Positions 42,705-54,032 of a stretch of DNA of 64,000 bases are shown piece after piece. Source of the stretch: Paratinospora sagittata (lineage: Eukaryota; Streptophyta; Magnoliopsida; Ranunculales; Menispermaceae). Within the stretch, counting starts at the first letter, position 1; every line of letters begins with the position of its first letter. The notes under the pieces were generated by a model that made no database searches, was not told the DNA's origin, and saw only the letters and a program-made list of their open reading frames with translations. The position numbers and the translations under genes are program-made. The stretch lies in NCBI GenBank assembly GCA_035771175.1, contig CM069590.1, positions 31,014,821 through 31,078,820 on the forward strand. Reading direction: 5' to 3'.

Positions 42705-44299
42705 CTCATTTTCTTTCTCATTGGCAACTCCCTTGCCTTTGGTTGAAGCTTCCTCTTCTTCTTGAACATCTTCTTGAGTATGTGAGAATGATCATGAAGA
42801 TGAACTCGACTTGTCATTACTTGGTGAAGGAGAATTCTCAACTTTTTTTCTACTTCTCAATTTGATAGCCTTGCACTGCTCCTTTGTATTGGTCTATGTA
42901 TTGCTCGGGAAGGAACTTCTTTGTGAAGCATTAATAAATGAAGCTATTTGACTAATTTGGACTTCCAAATTCTTGATTGAGGCACTCATGTTCCCCATAT
43001 GAGTCTCAATGTTGCTGACCCTCGACTCATTCTTCTCAAATTTATTACTCATCTCTCCAATGAACTTTCCTAGAATATCTTCAAGTGGAGTCTTCTTTTC
43101 TTGTGCTTGTGGTGGATTAAACCTTGGTAGTTGCAACACATTTTTATTGTTGGAATAGGAAAAAATTTCATGATTCCTAACCGCCGGATGGTACTGATTT
43201 GGCATTTGTGCTCCACCTTGGTTTCTTCTATAGTTGTTTTGGTTCCCTCTGTAGTTGTACAATCTATTGTTCACAAACTGTACTTGTTCTTCTTGACCAC
43301 CAAAACCTTGAGGAACTAAATTTGCAGCTGCAATGCTATGGAAGATGAAGGACTTCCTTGTAGAGTGGAAACTTTGTCAGAGAAAGTTGTCATGTGATGC
43401 AACATACTAGCCATCTGTGCAGATAGAGAGGTCATTTGATCAACCTCATGCACACCAGCCATTTTCTTCATTGGGGCCCTCTCACTTGAATGCTCATATG
43501 TGTTTGAGGCCATCTCCTCAATCAACATCAGGGCTTCATTTGCTGTCTTCCCTAATAGTATACCTCCTACTGCAGCATACACTAATGACCTTGTAGATAA
43601 GGTCATGGCATTGTAAAACATCTAAATCTGCAACCACTCTTGGTACCCATGTTGAGGACATCTTCTTAGTAAGTCCTTGAACCTCTCCCATGCCTCATAC
43701 AAGGATTCAGACTCCAATTGTCTAAATTGACTAATCTCTGCTCTCAGTTGTGATGTCCTTTTAGGTGTGAAGAATTTCTTCAAGAACTTTTGGAGCATCT
43801 CCTCCCATGTAGTAATGCTCCCTGGTAGTAGTGATTGGAGCCATGTTCTTGCTTTGTCCCTCAATGAAAATGGGAATAGTCTCAACCGAATTTTCTCTTC
43901 TAGGACCCCGTTTATTTTTATTGTGTCACACATCTCTAAGAAAGTGCTAATGTGGACTGTTAGATCTTTTTTAGGTGCTCCACCAAACTGGTGTTGTTGC
44001 ACCATGGTAATTAGGGCAGGCTTCAACTCGAAGTTGTTGGTATTTATTGGCAGCCTTGCAATCCTAGAATAGTTGTTGTTCACTGCTGGCTTTAAGTAAT
44101 CCCTCAGAGGCAATTGATTATTTTCTTCAGCCATTGTTTCCTCTTCTTCTACTACTCTTCTATCTCTTCTCAATCTACCAAAGTTTATCTTGATCTCTGG
44201 ATCAAAAGGTGCAAGTTCAACACTTCTCACCCTTCGCATGAACCAATGAAACCTTGAATGAAAAGAAGAAAACAAAATTAAACTAAAAATAACAAACAA
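42705..44299 (-). pseudogene. Athila A gag
   Basis: Likely start is MRRVRSVELAPFDPE at 44239; the open frame extends upstream to 44299. It continues NNQLPLRDYLKPAVNNNYSR, LKPALITMVQQHQFGGAP, SLRDKARTWLQSLLPGSITT and SQLRAEISQFRQLESESLYE, then a single in-frame stop at about 43621 followed by MFYNAM, LLGKTANEALMLIEEMASNT and QMTSLSAQMASMLHH. A later stop/frameshift near 43300 precedes the Asn/Gln-rich part (43274-42894). Gag of the Athila lineage; better preserved than that of B. Confidence 0.9.
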
Positions 44300-44366
44300 A
44301 CAAAAATACCTAAATTAAGACCAAAATCATTTTCATTTGGAAATAACAAAAGTAAAATTGGCACTA

Positions 44367-44385
44367 TTCCTCGGCAACGACGCCA
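44367..44385 (-). other. Athila A primer binding site (tRNA-Asp type)
   Basis: Minus strand TGGCGTCGTTGCCGAGGAA, close to the complement of plant tRNA-Asp 3' end. Confidence 0.9.
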
Positions 44386-44391
44386 AAAACT

Positions 44392-45976
44392 TGATCATGA
44401 ATATTTTGATTCGCAAGTGTAGAAATATCAAGTTATATTATACAGAGGTGAGTCGGGTTATCGTCCACAGGGAAAGTGATTTTACTAATATAAAATGCCA
44501 AAGACTACTATGATTTAAATTTTATCTAGGTGATAAAAACGGGATAATTTAATTGCTGAAATTAAAGTGAACAAAATTAAAGTAAATCAATGCAAATTGA
44601 ATTAAAATGGGAGAAAATTAATGAATAAAAGTTTTAGGGTAATGATATCATTATGTTGTCTCCTATGGGTTTCAAAAACTTGTGCTATTGTACGAATTTC
44701 TAGATTTATAAATCATGAATCCTAATTCATTCAAACCTTTTTTTCGAATGTAATTTGAAAATCTATACTTAAACAATTAATTCCCTCTCTCAAGTGCAAA
44801 TTAATGGATCAAGCATGCATTAAAATCTATGATTCATTTTGAAGGATTTTAAAGGGGTTCGTAGGTCTGTCGACTCGAGACTAATACCCTAAGTCACAAC
44901 TTTCATTTTCCAATTCGATAACACCTCTCTCGACTATAAGAAATCGAATCTAAAATCATTCAAAGAGTGGCCAACAATTTAAAGGCATTAAGCATAGAAA
45001 GTTGTAAATAAACCCATAAAATTAATCAAAAACACATAAACAATGGTAATTAACCCATAGAATCCAACATAGATCAATCAAAACTCTAGATTAAAAACTT
45101 AGCTCATGTTCATATTCAAAGATACAAAATTGAAAAGATGGAAAACAAGGGAATACAACATTGGAAAAGATAAGAAATGGAAATCACAAGCTTAAAAACC
45201 ACCTTTAATGGAGATCTTCTTCTTCTTCCTTTTGCTTGTTGCAACTCTTAGCTTTCTTCTCCACTTTTTTGCCTCCTTTTTTCTAAAACTTAATCCTAAT
45301 CTCTTCTAAAGGTTGTGCTAAAACTGTGATAAGCTTCTAAACAAACCCTAAAATGAGGCTTAAATACATTGGTGGTTCAAAAATACCAAAAATGAGCCAT
45401 AAAAAATCTGTCCAAAATACATAATACACACAGAAGAGTCGTAATAGCGTCGCGGTGCCCAGATTTACCAGAATCTGCCACACCAACTGGGCGTCGTGGC
45501 GCCCAGTTTGTTGCCTCCTTTTCTTTCTTGCATTTCACCATGCTTCTTGGCTGACTTTTGGTCTACTTCTTGAACATGTTCTTGACCCCTTTGGAACTTG
45601 ATTTGCACCACTTTAGAGCTCTTATTTACCTACAAAACAAAACAAAAAAACAATTAAGTAATCTATATTAATTAAGTATTAAAAATCTAAATGCAAATAT
45701 GTATTAACATGTAAAAAATGACTTTATTAATATGAAAATGCTACTAATGATTTAAGCAAAAATTCCTAAAAATCATGATTATTTTCCTAAGCTAATATAA
45801 TGCATGTAATTCATGAAAACACCTAAAACTAACCTCTAAAAGTCATCAAAGGACCTAAATGAACCTAAAACAACTATATGAACGAATTATGCAAAAACAC
45901 CTAAAAATTAGGAAAATGCACACCTAAAAAGCTAACAAAAATCATGCAAAACACTATCTAAAAACTAAACTTATCA
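44392..45976 (-). mobile_element. Athila A 5' LTR (minus)
   Basis: Minus strand from TGATAAGTTTAG at 45976 to CATGATCA at 44392, then the primer binding site. The layout matches the B LTR. A perfect 8-bp-arm hairpin ACTGGGCG / CGCCCAGT lies at 45486-45507. No 3' LTR of A is seen; the left half of A is lost or fused to element C. Confidence 0.9.
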
Positions 45977-46056
45977 ATACGTATACGCGTACAAATATGT
46001 CTGACAATATGTATAAGTCAACGTACAAGTTTGACGTGTACATACCGGGCATTACA
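45977..46056 (+). mobile_element. Short LTR-end remnant
   Basis: ATACGTATACGCGTAC cluster and a terminal CCGGGCATTACA, similar in style to chromovirus LTR sequence. Too short to assign. Confidence 0.45.
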
Positions 46057-47975
46057 TTTTGCTTACCCAGAAAGATATGTCCTTGGATGGACATAAATGT
46101 GTGGAAAATGCTTTTTTGGAGCTAAAGAAAAAGAGATTGACAATTGTGCCAGCGTTACTCCCACCATAGCCTAGTCAAAAGTTGGTCATCTATATTGATG
46201 CCTTGCGTACCAACTTGGGATGCGTGTTCATATAGGGGGATAGGGTCATAGCTTATGCTTCGAGATTGTGGTAGGTGCTTGAGGATAACTAACCCAGTTA
46301 TGACATCAGGACTGGCTGCAGTCATATCCGCTCTGAAAGTATGAAGGCAATGTTCCTATAGGGAGAATGTTCTCGCTTTATTTTGACCACAAGAGCCTGG
46401 AATGTCATTTATACAGAGGTTTTGAATATGAGGCAAATGAGGTGGTTAAGACTCCTGGAGGATTCTGAATGTTCGCATTGGACTGTTGTCCCAGGAAAAC
46501 CAATGTGATAATCGATGATCTGAGCAAGAACAAGTGTAGAGACTGTGTTGTAACCTAGTAGATGACTCAAGAATAGAGATTGCTTGAGATGGCTACCGCA
46601 ATAAGAAATGTTTATTCTACTCCTTTAAGCGATGTGATGATGTGTGCTCAGATGAGAGCTCGTCCTGCACGAGTTTATGAGATAGTTGATCAGCAATGAC
46701 AGGATACTGATTTTATGGTGCCCGAGCTTGAGCTGAGGGTTGGGATTGTATTAGCTGGATGATGTCACCTGAGGGTGTATTGGGATTTTAATCTAGAGAT
46801 CAATAATGGGTTCCTACAGGTCCATGATTGAGGTTGAGTCACTCTAGGAATCTCACGGGTCACAGTATGTTATACTCCAGGTGCTTCTGAAATGCATCAA
46901 GATATGAAAAGAGTTTGTGGATGGTCTGATGTGAAAAGGGGAGGTATAGCACCATATGTTCAGGAGATTTGACGTGTGTCAACAAGTGAAAGCTAAACAT
47001 CAAAAACCTAGAAGGTAGATGCAACCACTTTTTATTCCTGAGTGGAAGTGGGAGCATATCACTAGAGATTAAGTTAATAGATTGAGCCGGTTATATATAT
47101 GTGAGATAGTCAGATTACATGGAGTGCCAATATCGATTGTATCAGATAGGAATCTGAGGTTCACCTCAAGATTCTGGTAGGGGTTGTAGAGGCAGCTCAA
47201 CACTAAATTGAGTCTCAGTACAACCTTTCATCCTCAATCAGATTGTCAGATAGAGAGACTGATTCAAATATTGGAGGAGTACATCCATCTGTGTGAGTTT
47301 GTTTATAATAATAGTTATCAGTCCAATATTGGTATAACATCTTTTGAGGTATTATATGGCAGGTCATGCCGATCCCCACTTTGTTGGACTGAGGTAGGGG
47401 ATACCGCTTTGTTGGGTCCCATATTTGTGCAACAACACATAGAGAAGATGAAGCAGATTAGGTAGAATTTGAAGGTAGGCCAAGACCGGTGGAAAAGTCA
47501 TATGAATAATAAGATGAGGGCCCTAGAGTTTGAGGTGGGAGACTATGTGTTATTGAAGGTCTCGCCACAGAAAGGGCAGACTAGATTTGGGGTAAAGGGA
47601 AGCTTGCTCCGGGAGTCATTGAACCTTTTGAGATCCTTGAGAGAATTGCTCCAGCTGCATACGGATTAGCCTTACCACCTCAGCTAGCAACAATGCATAA
47701 CGTGTTCGATGTGTCGGTGTTTAGTAAGTACTATTTAGGTCCTTCTCATGTGTTAGATTGGATGAGACATATGATGAGAAGCCAATACTGATTCTTGACC
47801 GGTAGGTACAGAAACTTTGGGATAGAAAGTTTCCAATGGTCAAGGCTAGGTGGTGGTTCCATGGCGAGGAGCAGTACACCTGGGAATGAGAAGATTACAT
47901 GAAGGAGCACTTCCCAGACTTTATGAAATGAAATGTGATATACTCTCTAACTTTTAAATTTCGAGGACGAAATTT
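46057..47975 (+). pseudogene. Degenerate chromovirus V RNase H-integrase
   Basis: RNase H-like pieces occur at 46060-46440 (a FDHKSLE-like segment), all with stops. The integrase is clearer at 47208-47669: LSTTFHPQSDCQIERLIQIL (Glu core motif), CEFVYNNSYQSNIG, LYGRSCRSPLCW, LEFEVGDYVLLKVSPQKGQT with RFGVKG. A degraded NVFDVSVF/chromodomain-like end reaches about 47940, then the TTTCGAGGACGAAATTTC signature. There are many more lesions than in X, so it is older. Confidence 0.85.
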
Positions 47976-47979
47976 CTTT

Positions 47980-47993
47980 TAAGTAGGGGAGGC
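47980..47993 (+). other. V polypurine tract
   Basis: AAGTAGGGGAGG, three bases before the LTR start TGACGACCCC. Confidence 0.8.
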
Positions 47994-47995
47994 TA

Positions 47996-49540
47996 TGACG
48001 ACCCCATTTCTTGTTAAACCAGATATACCAAATCTGTGGTTATTCATGTTTATTGTGCGGTTGATCATGAAAATTGGTAATGATTTGTATGTATGCTTTT
48101 AAGTGTATGTATGCTATGAATGTTACATAATATTAATTTATTAAATGTAGTGTGTTTATGAAGTGTAATAAGTGCAAATAGAGCATAAAAATCATATTTC
48201 AATGATTATGGCAGAATGGGTGTTGGATTAAAAAGTAGTAATGGGTGTATAGCATCAAGGTTATAACTAGTCCCATTTCCATCCTTTCTCTTTAACATGA
48301 TTAGAAAGAAGAAAACAAAAAAGATAAGAAGAGAAAATAGAGAACGATGAAGAAAGAGAAAGGGGAAAGTAGATGAAAGAAGGGAGATTCTCACACAATC
48401 CACCCCAAAGTAAGTGTTTTTTCTCATTTTTCTCCATGAAACCACCATTGAAGGTGATTACTAGCTTTCTATTGGTATAATTTTCCTTATAGGCGGCGGT
48501 TTATGATGAATACAAACAAGGGTTTTGATGTTTTAGGTTGGAAATACGTTGGAAATGATAAAAATGAAAACCTTAGACTTAGATCTACGACCAAATTGTG
48601 ATACCCAGAGAATACATAATATGAAATAAATACGGGAAATAATGCATGAAATACTTGAACATACTTAGAAGAAATGATAGATATATCACTCTACATGATG
48701 TATATGCGTCAAAAAAACATCAAGGAAGGCCAAAATAAGACCTTCGACAACTCCAACACGAGGTTTGCTTCTTCCAAGATCGCCTATAAATTGGGACCCA
48801 TCTTTCAGTTCCGATCAAACGAATCTCGAGCTTGTAAGGTGATTCGGAGGCTTGCAATTGTACCATTTGTGGAAAAGGACGAGGTGACATTGGAATCAAA
48901 GATGGGGACGACGACCCTAGGTTTGCGTATCTCATAGCTTCTTTAATAATTGAATTATATTTTATTACCATGCTTATTGTTCTCGAAAATCATATGATAT
49001 CATGGTCATGTTGATATATGAAATTGTTATATTGTGAGGTGCTCGGCCCGAGGGGCTTGGTAGCTGCCAAATGGTGTTGTTATGGTTGATATTTATCCAT
49101 GATGAGTTGTGGCATTATCTTGCCTATTCTTGTTGATTATCATGCTGATGACTTGTATTGCTTTTATTATTGAATATATGTGATCATTAACTTGCTTGAC
49201 CCATGGAGTATTAGCTCACCCCCGTTGATTAACATTTTCAAGATAATAAAATGGATTTGGGTGCTATTGGATATATGACCACCCCAATTCCAGGCCCGCA
49301 TAGGGCTTTGCCTTTTTGTATATCAGGTTAGGTTAGATGGCCCGATTATTTTAATATATTTTGTTAGAGAGGGCATGCCCTCTTTTTAATGGTCGTGCAC
49401 AACCCCCTTTTGTACTAAACTTTCATATTAATGGAATGAATAATTGGGTTCTGTTGTATTTGATTTCCGTTCTCACTGCCACACCTCGCCGCGCAGCGAG
49501 ATTGAGTTGTTAAAAACGCCATACGTGGTGGGATGTGATA
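47996..49540 (+). mobile_element. Chromovirus LTR V (plus)
   Basis: TGACGACCCCATTTC to GGGATGTGATA (expected ...GACA, apparently C-to-T). Contains TTAGCTCACCCCCGTTGATT, shared with W. Preceded by a polypurine tract and followed by a degenerate primer binding site, so internal sequence flanks both sides. Confidence 0.82.
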
Positions 49541-49547
49541 GTGAAAA

Positions 49548-49559
49548 GGGTATCAAAGC
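49548..49559 (+). other. Degenerate primer binding site after LTR V
   Basis: GGGTATCAAAGC, two changes from TGGTATCAGAGC, 8 bases after the LTR end. Confidence 0.6.
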
Positions 49560-49560
49560 A

Positions 49561-49862
49561 CGACGATCCCAAAGCCCCGAATCCTTGGATAAAATTTAAA
49601 AAACCCTACGAGGCCAACCGGTATGGAAAATTTAAATATATATATATAATTTAATGGGTTGGCATCCAAAAATGCCAACCCATTTTTGGCATCTACAGAT
49701 GCAAACCTAAAGTTGGGTTCTCCAAGACACCAACTCATGGTTGGCGTCTCCAAGATGCCAACTTCAAGTTGATGCCTCCTTATAAATAGAAACCCTCCTA
49801 GGATATTTTTCACACCACCACTTGTTCTCCTAAATCGTTCCTTCCTTACTACTTCTTTACAA
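49561..49862 (+). promoter_or_regulatory. Hairpin-rich segment with TATA box
   Basis: A perfect 13-bp-arm hairpin (49653-49665 / 49672-49684) is followed by GCATCTACAGATGC and by GTTGGCGTC / GATGCCAAC. TATAAATA is at 49781-49788. This looks like a promoter region, probably of another LTR element. It is interrupted by solo LTR E and continues at 51677, upstream of the 180-aa ORF. The identity of the element is unknown. Confidence 0.5.
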
Positions 49863-51671
49863 TGTTAGACCAATGTCCCTCGTGGTCAAAATTCAACGAT
49901 GAATTTTGATAATTACGAACAACATAATATTTAACTTTAGTTTATGTCTCCAAGTTTTAATCTTTCAAACAAGATTACAAAGAATCATGGAGAAGAGACA
50001 ATTAAACTCAAAACTAGAACGAGATTAATCAAAGTTCAAGTTGTTGCTATAAAAACTCAAGATCAACATCAACGATGTCAACTGAAGGGCTTGAAGAGTT
50101 TAGAATGGGTCTTAAAATGTAAGATCCACTCTTGGTTACTCCAGCAAAAGAAATTTCCTTATCTTTAAAGTAGTCATTCTAGATCTTTTAAAATGACCTT
50201 GATTGCATAAAATGATTTTTCAAATGCTTTAGAATGGTTTTCAAAGTCTCAAAATGATTTGATCTCTTAAGCATTTTATTTGAAATCATTTGGATATGGT
50301 TGTAGTGCCTTTCTGTTTTAATTGGAAAAGTCATAATTTTTCAGAAGGCCTACAACGTGTTATAGGGTCTTATAGCCCGTTGTCCCCATGTCTGGGAATT
50401 TCATAATTTCTGTCTTTTATGCTATAGCCCGCTATACATTTCTATAGGCATTATAGGTCCATCTCAGATATTCTTAAATTTTCATCGCTTAAGTTATAGC
50501 TCGCTATTGACTTGACTAGCCCACTATTGGTTGTCTGATAAAAAATCTATTTTCAGTAACTTTAAGATATAGCCTGCTATAAGCTGCTACAACGTGCTAT
50601 AAAGTTGTGACTGAGAAACCCAACTCTCGAATTTTAACACACAGCGCGCTGTTATGGAGACTATAGCCTACTATAGAGGTAGAATAGTTCAAATTGCTTA
50701 ACTGTGTTATAAGTGCTACAACACGCTATAGGACTCTATAGGACGCTATACCAACCCTGTCAGCGAAAACTGACAAGTCTGGGTTTTTGAACGTTGAGTG
50801 TACTGTTTCTTTCCTCTTTCGTGTAACACCCTTTTTTCATGATTTCCAACGTTCATTTGCAAATCTAATCAAGGAAAAATGCTCTGAAAAGCTTAAACGA
50901 AAATTTGAATACTCAAATGTGATTGGTTTATAAAAACCCTAGATTTCATAATAGAGAACCGTTTTTCTATTTAATCAAAGGGGTTTGCCCATTTTTAAAC
51001 TCATGAGCTCAAACCATTTTTTAAAGTTAGTCTATCATTCAAACATGAAACTTTTCAAGTGCTCACAAGTGATTTGAAACTTTAAGAGATTTGATTTGTG
51101 CACTCCATATATTCTGATTTTCATCATCACATTACAACATTTTTTAACAAGGGTTTTGCCTCATATCGTGGTAACCTGTTCAGAAATTGATCTTCATTTC
51201 ATATTCTATTTGTTGGGTTTCAAGAGGACGATCATAGGCAAAGGTTGCAAGTAGAAGAGTTCTTGGTAAGAAAACCTCTTCAAGCCACTTGTTCTTGTTT
51301 TACATTTTACTCTCATACTTGTTGTATAACTGTATCTGTAACAAGTGATAAGTGTATCACTAGTGAGCTGTGAGCGGAGTGCTTAAGCTCGGCGGAGGTT
51401 GCTCTCACACCTAGAAGTGAGTGGTTTTGTAACCGGTTTTGATCCTCAACCGTGAAGTAGGATCCATTAGGGTTGGGTTTGGAAAATCTTGGTCAAGTGC
51501 GACCAAGTCGTGGATGAAGGTGGATTTTGCTGAACCACGTTAAATCATTGTGTTCCTTCTCTTGCCTTTGCTTTTACTTGTTCCTTAAACTTTCTTTACT
51601 TTATTTTGAAAGGTAGAAAAACTTGCAACTGTCCAATTCACCCCCCTCTTGGACATGTATCTGGGCCAACA
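49863..51671 (+). mobile_element. Copia (Sirevirus-like) solo LTR E
   Basis: TGTTAGACC to GGGCCAACA, flanked by the 5-bp duplication TACAA (49858-49862 and 51672-51676). The end AATTCACCCCCCTCTTGGAC and the CTGAACCACGTTAAAT segment parallel the S1 LTR end. Repeated TATAGCnnGCTATA dyads lie at about 50340-50760. No internal region. Confidence 0.9.
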
Positions 51672-51811
51672 TACAACTTTTGGGTTAAAATAATCCTGAA
51701 GCGACCAAGATCTACAGGGAACGATCGTGCGACGATCTTTGAAGACTTGGAGCTATCACAGGAAGGCAACTGAAACTTCCTTACAACTCTGCGTGCTGGA
51801 CGAGAGTAAAA

Positions 51812-52354
51812 TTGTATCGCCTTCACAAGCACTCGGTTGTCGACATTGACGGAGTTATAGTCAGAGAATTGGTTCGAGAATTTTATGACAATATGACCGT
51901 TGAAGGTCATGACGACTTAAGAAGTGATCTTGTTATCGAGACGGAGGTCCGAGGGATGACGATCACGTTGGATCTCCTTGCGATCTCCCAAATTTTAAAC
52001 ATGCCCGTCATCGGCCATCAGTGTGATGTCTACATTGATGAGGGCAGGCAGACTGTTGTAATTCGCTTGAATGTTATTTTAAATACTCTTGCTCAGGGAC
52101 GCATTGAGGTGCAAATGGAGACAAAGTATTTTAGGCAGAAAATAAATGGGTTGATTCAGATAGTCCCATCTAATGTCCTTCCCATGACCAAGGCCTATGG
52201 GCACATAGCTATGCCACAATTGTTTTTTGTTTACTGTTTAGATCAGGGTACTCCTATATGTTTGTCTTATATTATTTTGTGGCACATAGCTAGGAATGCC
52301 CTGTGTAGCCCTTATCATGAAAATTTTACAATATTAAAATGTGGACCTGAGTAA
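51812..52354 (+). CDS. Unassigned 180-aa ORF, possible plant transposon-type protein
   Basis: An intact open frame in a region otherwise full of broken genes. It reads MYRLHKHSVVDIDGVIVREL, REFYDNMTVEGHDD, VIETEVRGMTITLDLLAISQ, NTLAQGRIEVQMETKYFRQK and ends CGPE. The VREFY ... V-RG-...-I-...-L--I layout is reminiscent of the 'putative plant transposon protein' domain often found with retroelements in plants; this is an impression, not a match I could test. It lies downstream of the TATA segment (once LTR E is removed) and just upstream of the B LTR, where it is probably truncated. Confidence 0.45.
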   Translation: MYRLHKHSVVDIDGVIVRELVREFYDNMTVEGHDDLRSDLVIETEVRGMTITLDLLAISQILNMPVIGHQCDVYIDEGRQTVVIRLNVILNTLAQGRIEVQMETKYFRQKINGLIQIVPSNVLPMTKAYGHIAMPQLFFVYCLDQGTPICLSYIILWHIARNALCSPYHENFTILKCGPE

Positions 52355-52383
52355 TGTTGAGATACCCTTCTGACACGAAAATT

Positions 52384-53884
52384 TGATAAGTTGAGTTTTG
52401 GTAGTCACTTTGCATGTTAATTTGTTAGATTTTTAGGTGCATTTGCTTAGTTTTTAGTTATTTTTGCATGAATAATATACTTAGTTGTTTTAGGCTTATT
52501 TAGGTTTTATTTTAGATTTTTATCATGCATAAAACATTTTTTGATACATGTTAATATCATAGAAATCATATACTTTGAGTGCATTTTATTATAGTTTAAT
52601 TGTTTGATCAATTGCATAGAATTTACTCTTGTTTATACTTTGTTTTATAGGTAAATAAAGAGCATTAAAGTGGGTTGAAACAATGTTCAAATGGTGCTCA
52701 AAAGAAGTCAAGAACATGTGCAAAACATGTGCAAGAAGTGTGCAAAAAATAGAGAAACTCGGCTAAGTCCACAAGGCCACCACCCCAAAACCTGAAACAG
52801 GGTGCCGCGATGCCCAGATCGTGTCATCGTGGTGGTGAGAGGCAGTGTGTGGGTGCCACAACGCCCACGAACCCAGAAAATAGGATTTGCTCGATTTTGA
52901 GTGTGTTTTTGTGCCCATTTTGGTCATTTTCACCCACTTAGGGTTTTATTAGAGGAATCTATCACAATCTATCTCATTCTAGCACATTAGATAGCAACTA
53001 ATTAGGTTTAGGGTTGAAAAAATGAGGCAAAAAAGAGGTTGAAGACGGAAGAAGTTGCGGAATTGGGGAAGAAGAAGGAGTTTTCTACTTGTAAAAGGTG
53101 GTTTTCCTTCATTTCTATTATATTCCAGCTTGTTTCCATGACGTCTTCTCTAAATTTCTATCTTGTACATATGGATTTGAATATGAGCTAGACTTTTGAT
53201 CTAGGGTTTTGATTGAACTATGTTGGATCTTATAGTTTGAGTATTGTTTATGTGTTATTGAGCTATTTTCTGGATTTATTTGCAATTATCTATGTTTCAT
53301 GCCTTCAAATTGTTGATCACTCTTTCATTGATCTTAGATTCAATATCTTACACTCGGGAGAGGTGATATTGAATCGGATCTAAGAAATTGCAACCTATAG
53401 TAGTAATATTGAGTCGAGAGACCTATGAATCTCTTGAAATCCATTAAAATGAATCATAGAACTTAAAACATTCTTGATTTATTTACTTACACTAGGGATA
53501 GGGGATTGATAGCTTAAGGGTAGATATTCAAAGTACCACTCGAGAGAGGGATTTGGATGATTAAGGATTCATAAATCCAGAATTTAATTCAACAACACAA
53601 TGTTTAGAAATCATAAGAAACAACATAGCTAGATCAAAACTCTAAAGTTACAAACCCATTGTTTTCTCTTCAAAATTACATTTGATTATGTTTAATTTGC
53701 TCAGTTTACATTCCAGCAATTAATTCATCCCAATTTGATCACCTAGATAAAATCAAAGTTTTAGTAGTTTTGGGCATTTTTAATAGTAAAAATTGACTAT
53801 CTCTGTGGACAATAAACCCAACTCACCTTAAAACTATATTATTACTTGATATTTGTGCACTTGCGATACAAATATTCACGAACA
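52384..53884 (+). mobile_element. Athila B 5' LTR
   Basis: TGATAAGTTGAG to TTCACGAACA, immediately before a tRNA-Asp primer binding site. Matches 60992-61940 except for a 389-bp segment absent from the 3' copy. GCCACAACGCCCACGAACCC and ACTCGGGAGAGGTGATATTG segments are shared with the 3' copy. Confidence 0.92.
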
Positions 53885-53890
53885 AGTTTT

Positions 53891-53909
53891 TGGCGTCGTT
53901 GCCCGGGAT
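53891..53909 (+). other. Athila B primer binding site (tRNA-Asp type)
   Basis: TGGCGTCGTTGCCCGGGAT, near-complement of plant tRNA-Asp 3' end. Confidence 0.92.
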
Positions 53910-54032
53910 ACTGCCAATTTTACTATTATTAATACCAATACAAATTGATTTTGGTCTTAATTTAGGTATTTTTGTTTGTCTATTATTTTTTGAATTTGTT
54001 TTTCTCTTTTTCTTGATAGATTTTTCTGGTTC

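Noticed and set aside
48206..48971. Host gene within 48.2-49.0 kb suggested by short ORFs on both strands
   Set aside because: The region lies inside LTR V; ORFs are short, overlapping and without similarity.
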